NCBI RefSeq assembly: GCF_001294335.1
Contig: NZ_LGKG01000155.1
Span: forward strand, 1-64,000
DNA length: 64,000 nucleotides
Direction: 5' to 3'
DNA from: Streptomyces chattanoogensis
GTDB lineage: Bacteria > Actinomycetota > Actinomycetes > Streptomycetales > Streptomycetaceae
The translations under genes and the position numbers were made by a program. Shown piece by piece: positions 59,105-64,000 of the stretch. Each line of letters begins with the position of its first letter. The first letter of the stretch is position 1. The notes below the pieces were generated by a model that did no database searches, was not told the DNA's origin, and was given only the letters and a program-made list of their open reading frames with translations.

Positions 59105-59557
59105 GTGACCGAACCCGTCGCCAGGAGGCTGGGCGACTACCCGTCCCGAGCGACCCAGTACGGCCAGGGCACGTCGGCCAATCTCGCCGACATCCTGGAA
59201 CGGGTCCTGGACAAGGGCATCGTCATCGCCGGCGACATCCAGATCAACCTGCTGGACATCGAACTGCTCACCATCAAGCTGCGGCTGCTGATCGCCTCGG
59301 TCGACAAGGCGAAGGAGATGGGCATCGACTGGTGGGAGCACGACCCCGCGCTGTCGTCCCGGGCGTCCGACGGCTACCGCTCCCTCGCCGAGGAGAACAA
59401 ACGGCTGCGCGGTGAGATCGAAGAGCTGCGCAAGGACCGTGAGCTGCCGCCGGCCGAGAAGCGCAGCCGGACCGGGCGCGCCTCGAACCCGTCGCGGACC
59501 ACGGCCGGCAAACGGACGGAGACCGGTCGCCGTGACACGAGGCGGGACACGCCATGA
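59105..59557 (+). CDS. gvpJ: GvpA-family minor shell protein GvpJ
   Basis: A 150-residue protein with a GvpA/GvpJ core (SANLADILERVLDKGIVIAGDIQINLLDIELLTIKLRLLIASVDKAKEMG) and a basic C-terminal tail. Start is GTG 59105. GvpJ-type proteins are minor shell components that shape or nucleate vesicles. Its last codons overlap gvpL by four bases. Confidence 0.85.
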   Translation: MTEPVARRLGDYPSRATQYGQGTSANLADILERVLDKGIVIAGDIQINLLDIELLTIKLRLLIASVDKAKEMGIDWWEHDPALSSRASDGYRSLAEENKRLRGEIEELRKDRELPPAEKRSRTGRASNPSRTTAGKRTETGRRDTRRDTP

Positions 59558-60402
59558 CCGAGACCGACAGTCACGACACCATCAGCTATGCGTACGCGGT
59601 CGCGCGGGATGCCGACGGCGCGCTGGAGGACGCGCTGGCCGGACTGCCGGGAGTGGCGGACGCACCGGTGCGGCTGGTGCGCACGGCGCAGCAGGCAGAC
59701 GTGGTCGTCGCGGTCGGCCCGGTGCCCGCGCAGGACTTCCTGGAGGACGCGCTGCGCGCCCATCTCGAAGACCTGGACTGGCTGGAGTCGGTCGCCCGCG
59801 CCCACCACCGGGTCATCGAGGCGCTGGCCGCCCGTACCACCGTCCTGCCGCTCCGGCTGGCCACCGTCTACCTCGATGACGAGCGGGTGCGCCTGATGCT
59901 CGAGACCCGTCGGCAGGCGTTCGCCGACCGGCTCTCTGCGTTGGAGGCGCAGGTGGAGTGGGGCGTCAAGATCTTCGTCGAGGCGGCCGAGACATCCGAG
60001 GCGGCCGAGGCGGCCCGGCAGCCGGACGAACCTCCGCCGGACGCCGGGCTGAGCCCCGGGCGGGCCTACCTCAGCCGCCGCAGGGCGCAGCGGCACGCCC
60101 GCGACGATGCCTACCGTGATGCCGAACGGGCGGCCCGGCGGGTCGAGGATGCCGCCCGCGCCCACGCGGTCGACCGGGTGCAGCACCGTCCGCAACAGGG
60201 CGAACTGGCCCGCGGGCCCGGCGAGAACGTCGTCAACGACGCCTATCTCGTCCCGCGGGAGCACGCCGAGAGCTTCCATGCCGACGTGCTGCGGGCCGCC
60301 GAGGGGATTCCCGGCGTACGCATCGAGATCACCGGCCCCTGGGCCCCGTACTCCTTCGCCACACCTGCCGACGCCGAGCCGCTGGAGAGAGCCACGCCGT
60401 GA
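59554..60402 (+). CDS. gvpL: gas vesicle protein GvpL/GvpF family, second copy
   Basis: A 282-residue GvpL/F protein (ISYAYAVARDADG, TVLPLRLATVYLD, ITGPWAPYSFA) with an inserted Arg/Ala-rich helical stretch around residues 150-215 that the first copy lacks. It overlaps gvpJ and gvpS by four bases each. Confidence 0.9.
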   Translation: MTETDSHDTISYAYAVARDADGALEDALAGLPGVADAPVRLVRTAQQADVVVAVGPVPAQDFLEDALRAHLEDLDWLESVARAHHRVIEALAARTTVLPLRLATVYLDDERVRLMLETRRQAFADRLSALEAQVEWGVKIFVEAAETSEAAEAARQPDEPPPDAGLSPGRAYLSRRRAQRHARDDAYRDAERAARRVEDAARAHAVDRVQHRPQQGELARGPGENVVNDAYLVPREHAESFHADVLRAAEGIPGVRIEITGPWAPYSFATPADAEPLERATP

Positions 60403-60659
60403 GAGCAGCGGGCGGACCGACGGCCGCGACGGACGAGCCGCTGCCGGACCGGCAGATCGCACTGATCGACCTGTTGGACCGGCTGCTCAGCGGTGGCGTG
60501 GTGCTCACCGGGGACGTCGTGCTGTCCATAGCCGACATCGATCTCGTACGCGTCTCGCTGCGCGCGCTGATCGTCGCCATCAGCGAAGAGAATCCCGGCC
60601 CTTGGCCCGCCATCGCTCCGCCCGAGAACACGCCCGCGCGAGACCGCCATGACACGTGA
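60399..60659 (+). CDS. gvpS: small GvpA-family protein GvpS
   Basis: An 86-residue third GvpA-like protein (IALIDLLDRLLSGGVVLTGDVVLSIADIDLVRVSLRALIVAIS). In Streptomyces gvp operons a short GvpA paralogue between gvpL and gvpK is called gvpS. Start GTG 60399 overlaps the gvpL stop; its own end overlaps gvpK. Confidence 0.85.
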   Translation: MRAAGGPTAATDEPLPDRQIALIDLLDRLLSGGVVLTGDVVLSIADIDLVRVSLRALIVAISEENPGPWPAIAPPENTPARDRHDT

Positions 60660-61059
60660 CGGTGCCGACCGCCCGCCCGGCCGCTTCGACGAGGTCGCCG
60701 ACGCGGCGAGCCGCGCCTTCCGCCTGCTCCCCGCGGCACCGCAGGACTCCCTGCCCCGGGCCGGCTCGGCATCCCGCGGGCCCGCACCCCGGCTCAACAC
60801 CGACCCCGACACCGTGGAACGAGACCTGATCAAGCTCGTCCTCACCCTCGTCGAGCTGCTGCGGCAGCTCATGGAACGCCAGGCCCTGCGACGGGTGGAC
60901 GCCGGGGATCTCACCGAGGAACAGGAGGAACGGCTCGGGGCGACGCTGATGATCCTCCACAGCCGAATGGTGGATCTCTGTGCCCGTTACGACCTGACCA
61001 TGCAGGACCTCAACCTGGATCTGGGGCCTCTCGGGACGTTGCTGCCACCGCACGAATAA
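60649..61059 (+). CDS. gvpK: gas vesicle protein GvpK
   Basis: A 136-residue GvpK: NTDPDTVERDLIKLVLTLVELLRQLMERQALRRVDAGDLTEEQEERLG, MDLCARYDLT-like MVDLCARYDLTMQDLNLDLGPLG. Last gene of the operon; ATG 60649 lies within gvpS. Confidence 0.92.
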   Translation: MTRDGADRPPGRFDEVADAASRAFRLLPAAPQDSLPRAGSASRGPAPRLNTDPDTVERDLIKLVLTLVELLRQLMERQALRRVDAGDLTEEQEERLGATLMILHSRMVDLCARYDLTMQDLNLDLGPLGTLLPPHE

Positions 61060-61126
61060 CAACCCGACCGAATGACAACCCGCCAAATGTCAACTCGACG
61101 AGAAGGACTCGACAGGAGCAAGGAAA

Positions 61127-61300
61127 ATGAACATCAGAAAGACGTCGAAGAACCTCGGCGAAATAGCCGAAGGGAAGACAAGGGAAACCATCGGAAAGAT
61201 GCTCGGCAACAAGAGCATGGAACGGAAAGGGAAATTCGAGAAGGTCATGGGGAAAGCCAAGTATGAACTGGAAAGGCGGAGGCACCAGTTCAGGCACTGA
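61127..61300 (+). CDS. CsbD-like small protein
   Basis: A 57-residue protein (MNIRKTSKNLGEIAEGKTRE..KMLGNKSMERKGKFEKVMGKAKYELE) with the repeated GK patterns of CsbD-family stress proteins. GGAGCAAGG precedes the ATG. Codon use is unusual for this genome: many AAA, GAA, AGA and AGG codons. It lies just after gvpK and may ride on the gvp transcript. Confidence 0.75.
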   Translation: MNIRKTSKNLGEIAEGKTRETIGKMLGNKSMERKGKFEKVMGKAKYELERRRHQFRH

Positions 61301-61303
61301 CGG

Positions 61304-61338
61304 CCGGGCGGGCCCGGGCGGGCCCGGGCGAGCCGAGG
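61304..61338. terminator. GGGCCC-rich repeats between convergent genes
   Basis: GGGCGGGCCC is repeated twice and then GGGCGAGCC. The palindromic GGGCCC cores can pair with each other, giving a GC-rich hairpin between the CsbD-like gene and the convergent SRPBCC gene. Likely a bidirectional terminator. Confidence 0.4.
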
Positions 61339-61345
61339 AAGTCCC

Positions 61346-62293
61346 TCACTCCTCTTCCTCGGCCTCGTCCTCGGTCTCATCCTCCTCGCCGTCCTCCTCT
61401 TCACCGTCCCCCTCCTCGCCCTCCTCCTCATACTCTTCTTCCTCGGGCCCCTCTTCACCCTCCGCCTCTTCGTCCTCCCCCTCTTCGTCCTCCACGACCT
61501 CTTCATGGGTCCGTACGACCTCGCCGTCGCGCACTTCGCCGCGCCAGCCCTCCGGCGCCTCGTCGGCGAAGGTCACAAACCGCTGGAAGTGCTTGAAGTC
61601 GAGCCGTAGCCGACGGCCCTGTGCGCGCCACAGATTTCCGGTCTTCTCGAACAGCCCCGAGGGGTAGTACTCGACGACCAGCACAATGCGGGTCAGGTTG
61701 GGCGCCAGCTCATGGAAACTGACCGCACCACGGGTCGATCCCTTGGCGCCCTCCGACGTCCAGACAATGCGGTCGTCCGGGATCTGCTCCTGAACGGTGG
61801 CCTTCCAGCTACGGGCCGACGGACCGACCTTGACCTTCCAGTCACTGGTCGTCTCATCGTTCATCGAGACATTGCGTACGCCCTTGGTGAAGCTGCTGAA
61901 CTCGTCGTACTGCGTCCAGTAGTCGTAGGCGGTACGCAGCGGCACACCGACGTCGAGCACCTCGACGATATTGGTGACCTTCTTGTCGCCCGAGCCGGAC
62001 CCACCCCCGCCGCCCAGCGCCTCCTTGGCCTTCCCCAGCACGTTGTCCTTGATGTCCTTTGCCTTTCCGCTCAACACCGCTTTCAGGGGGGAATCGCCGC
62101 CCAGCAGACCGCCCGCGATTCCGGACAGCGATCCGCCGTTCGCTGCGAAGTCGGTGAGCTGTTCCGTAACATCGGTGAGTTTGCCGCCGGCGCGTTCCGC
62201 CAGGTTCCCGACCCATGCCGCCAGAAATCCGCCGAGCTCTTCACGCAGCCGATCGAGGCCCGCGTCCCCGTTGCCCTGTCCGGCCTTGGCCAT
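61346..62293 (-). CDS. SRPBCC (cyclase/START-like) protein with acidic tail, gas-vesicle accessory
   Basis: A 315-residue protein: N-terminal helical part with a Gly-rich linker, a SRPBCC domain at about 105-245 (IVEVLDVGVPLRTAYDYWTQYDEFSSF, WTSEGAKGSTRGAVSFHEL), then a tail of almost only Glu and Asp. In S. coelicolor the gvp operon contains two extra genes, gvpY and gvpZ; from memory one is of this type. Here it is on the opposite strand, six bases after a Lys/Ala-rich protein gene. Confidence 0.85.
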   Translation of the reverse strand: MAKAGQGNGDAGLDRLREELGGFLAAWVGNLAERAGGKLTDVTEQLTDFAANGGSLSGIAGGLLGGDSPLKAVLSGKAKDIKDNVLGKAKEALGGGGGSGSGDKKVTNIVEVLDVGVPLRTAYDYWTQYDEFSSFTKGVRNVSMNDETTSDWKVKVGPSARSWKATVQEQIPDDRIVWTSEGAKGSTRGAVSFHELAPNLTRIVLVVEYYPSGLFEKTGNLWRAQGRRLRLDFKHFQRFVTFADEAPEGWRGEVRDGEVVRTHEEVVEDEEGEDEEAEGEEGPEEEEYEEEGEEGDGEEEDGEEDETEDEAEEEE

Positions 62294-62299
62294 GTCCGG

Positions 62300-62989
62300 T
62301 CACCTCCGGCCCTTGACGCGCGACGATGCCTTCTTGGTGGTTTTCGCGGTGGTTTTCTTTACGGACTTCTTCGCCGGCCCTGTCTTGGCCGGGGCTTTCG
62401 TCCCCGCCTTCTTCGCCGTGGTCTTCCGCGCGGAGGACTTCTTGGCCGGAGCCTTTTTTTCTGGTTCTTTCTTCCCCGACGCTTCCTTCGCGGTCGCGGA
62501 GCTCGTCGCCGCCTTCTTCGCGGACTTCTTCGTTGTGCCGGTCTTCTTGGCTGTCGGCCGCTGTCCGGCCTTCTTCGCCGCGCCTCCTCGCTCTGTGCGC
62601 CGTGACGCACCCCGACGGGGCCGCTCCTCAGGCTCCTCTTCGCCCTCGCTCTCTTCTTCCTCCTCTGTCGCCCCACCGGCCTCGAGCTGGAGAGTACGGT
62701 CGTGCAGCGCATCGGCAAGCTCCGTCAGACCGCTGTTGGCGGCGGTGGCCACCGCCTGCCGCCCGGCTTCCAGAACCTCCCCACTCAGCTGTTTGCCCAG
62801 GTCCGCGACCTGAGGGATCTCTCCGAGCCGACGGACACCCTCGGCCAACAGCTGGCGCGGCTCCAGCCCGAACTGCCGCCCGGCGAGGAACGACGCCGCA
62901 GTGAGGGCGAAGCGTCCCTTCTTCGTACGGCCCAGTACGTACCCGCCGGCCAACGCGGCGGCAAGCATGATCTTGGTTGATTCGTCCAT
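62300..62989 (-). CDS. protein with histone-H1-like Lys/Ala-rich tail, gas-vesicle accessory
   Basis: A 229-residue protein: an N-terminal hydrophobic stretch (KIMLAAALAGGYVLG), a helical region, an acidic segment and a 95-residue tail of AKK/PAKK repeats like histone H1 or HupS. Relatives sit in Streptomyces gvp clusters and are sometimes mislabelled DNA primase. Together with the SRPBCC gene it forms a two-gene unit convergent to gvpOAFGJLSK. Confidence 0.8.
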   Translation of the reverse strand: MDESTKIMLAAALAGGYVLGRTKKGRFALTAASFLAGRQFGLEPRQLLAEGVRRLGEIPQVADLGKQLSGEVLEAGRQAVATAANSGLTELADALHDRTLQLEAGGATEEEEESEGEEEPEERPRRGASRRTERGGAAKKAGQRPTAKKTGTTKKSAKKAATSSATAKEASGKKEPEKKAPAKKSSARKTTAKKAGTKAPAKTGPAKKSVKKTTAKTTKKASSRVKGRR

Positions 62990-63150
62990 GGATGTGTCAC
63001 CTTTTCCCCGCCGTGCAGCAATCGGCGCCCTACTTCAAGAGTGGTCCGCATCCTGTCGAGCGCATCCCGAGCGGCCTGATCATGGGTACCGGGGCGGGCC
63101 GCCAGTCGGGACAACGGTCCGCGAGAGCGGTCGGCCGGGCGGGGTGGCCG

Positions 63151-63894
63151 GTTGACCCTCACACGGTGTCAGGCACTGAACGCTACCGCTACTACACGGC
63201 CGCCCAGCTCACCCGCCTCAACCGCGTCATCGCGTTCAAGGACCTCGGCTTCACCCTCCACCAGGTGCAGCAGATCGTGGACGAGAGGATCAGCACCGAG
63301 GAACTGCGCGGCATGCTGCGTCTGCGGCAAGCAGAGCTGGAGGCCACAATGGCCGCCGCGGCGGCACGGCTGGTCCAGGTCGAGGCGAGGCTCCGCTCGA
63401 TCGAGAGCGAGGGGCACATGCCCACGAACGACGTCGTCATCAAGAACGTCCCGGCGGCCCGGGTGGCGGAGCTGACCGCGACCGCCGCGAGTTTCGGTCC
63501 CGAGGACATCGGCCCGGTCATCGGGCCGCTCTACGACGAGCTGCTCCGGCGCCTGGACGCGGCGGGCGTCACCCCCACAGGACCGGGTGTCGCCTACTAC
63601 GAGGACGCGCCGGAGGGCGGCGGAAGGATCATCGTCCACGCCGCCATTCACGTCGCGGCTCCCCTCCAGAACGATGCCTTCCGGGTCCTCGACCTGCCGC
63701 CCATCGACCAGGCGGCGACGATCGTGCACCGCGGCTCCATGGACACGGTGCTGCCCACGGCCCAGGCCCTGGCCCGCTGGATCGACGGCAACGGCTACCG
63801 GTCGGCCGGATACCCCCGTGAGGTCAGCCTGGAGTGCCCGGACAACCGCGATGACTGGGTGACCGAACTCCAGGCGCCCGTGACCAGGCCCTGA
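63151..63894 (+). pseudogene. MerR/BmrR-type regulator lacking its DNA-binding end
   Basis: From about VDPHTVSGTERYRYYTAAQLTRL onward the sequence follows multidrug-type MerR regulators: the dimerisation helix (IAFKDLGFTLHQVQQIVDER, LRLRQAELEATMAAAAARL) and a GyrI-like effector domain (VVIKNVPAARVAELTA, IVHAAIHVAAPL). The normal first 40 or so residues with the winged-helix recognition helix are absent: the upstream frame (open to 62977) shows no MerR sequence. GTG 63166 could start a DNA-binding-free protein, but loss of function is more likely. Confidence 0.65.
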
Positions 63895-63969
63895 GGCCCG
63901 CAGGCTGGACGAGGATCAGGCGGGGCCGTCATTCCGGGTGGCGTGTTCCGGACATTGTTCGCGGGGACC

Positions 63970-64000
63970 CTGCTCGTAGCATCAGCATCGCTACGGGCAG
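63970..64000. repeat. imperfect inverted repeat at the window edge
   Basis: CTGCTCGTAGC and GCTACGGGCAG are complementary except for one base, around a 9-base spacer. It could be an operator or a terminator for the MerR remnant or for a gene beyond the window. Confidence 0.35.

Overview
The window is very GC-rich DNA with Streptomyces-type codon use, SARP and MmyB/XRE regulators, a HelR RNA-polymerase recycling factor and an actinomycete gas-vesicle operon. It is most likely a Streptomyces chromosome segment. No tRNA, rRNA, CRISPR array or intact insertion sequence was seen.

Bases 1-36004 (minus strand) hold the upstream part of a trans-AT (AT-less) modular polyketide gene cluster. Reading with transcription, it starts with a discrete malonyl acyltransferase-thioesterase, a free acyl carrier protein, an asparagine-synthetase-type amidotransferase and a 3218-residue PKS. 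A second PKS of more than 7335 residues follows and runs off the left edge. The trio AT/ACP/amidotransferase followed by KS-DH-KR-ACP and KS-X-ACP modules is the hallmark of glutarimide polyketides (cycloheximide, streptimidone, lactimidomycin and iso-migrastatin families). The amidotransferase would make malonamoyl-ACP, module 1 would give an enoyl thioester, and module 2 would do vinylogous branching and close the glutarimide ring. Nine ketosynthases are visible. The downstream modules (KS/KR-ACP, KS-ACP, KS-DH-KR-MT-ACP, KS-KR-MT-ACP, KS-ACP, KS-DH-KR-ACP-ACP, KS...) make a longer chain whose methylation pattern is not that of cycloheximide. A divergent 1213-residue SARP/ATPase/TPR regulator (36005-39646) shares with the PKS operon a promoter region packed with CTTGCCG repeats in 11-bp phase, a likely SARP operator.

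Bases 39691-45000 carry probable border genes: a tandem-duplicated P-loop protein, a cytochrome P450, another P-loop protein, a flavodoxin-fold quinone reductase and a divergent MmyB-like regulator. Bases 45365-46825 hold an ArsR repressor divergent from a quinone oxidoreductase, with a phased GAACACT operator array between them.

Bases 46849-49976 look like a rifamycin-response locus: an inverted repeat resembling the rifamycin-associated element, an internally deleted glycosyltransferase (rgt-like) remnant, intact helR, and the 3' end of an ATP-grasp peptide-maturase gene immediately behind helR. Bases 50106-56223 hold a zinc-ribbon mini-ORF, an OmpR/histidine-kinase pair, hypothetical and secreted proteins, a lipoprotein and a PASTA Ser/Thr kinase.

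Bases 56559-62989 are a gas-vesicle cluster: gvpO-A-F-G-J-L-S-K on the plus strand, a CsbD-like small gene, and two convergent accessory genes (an SRPBCC protein and a Lys/Ala-rich protein). A MerR/BmrR-type regulator that has lost its DNA-binding end closes the window.
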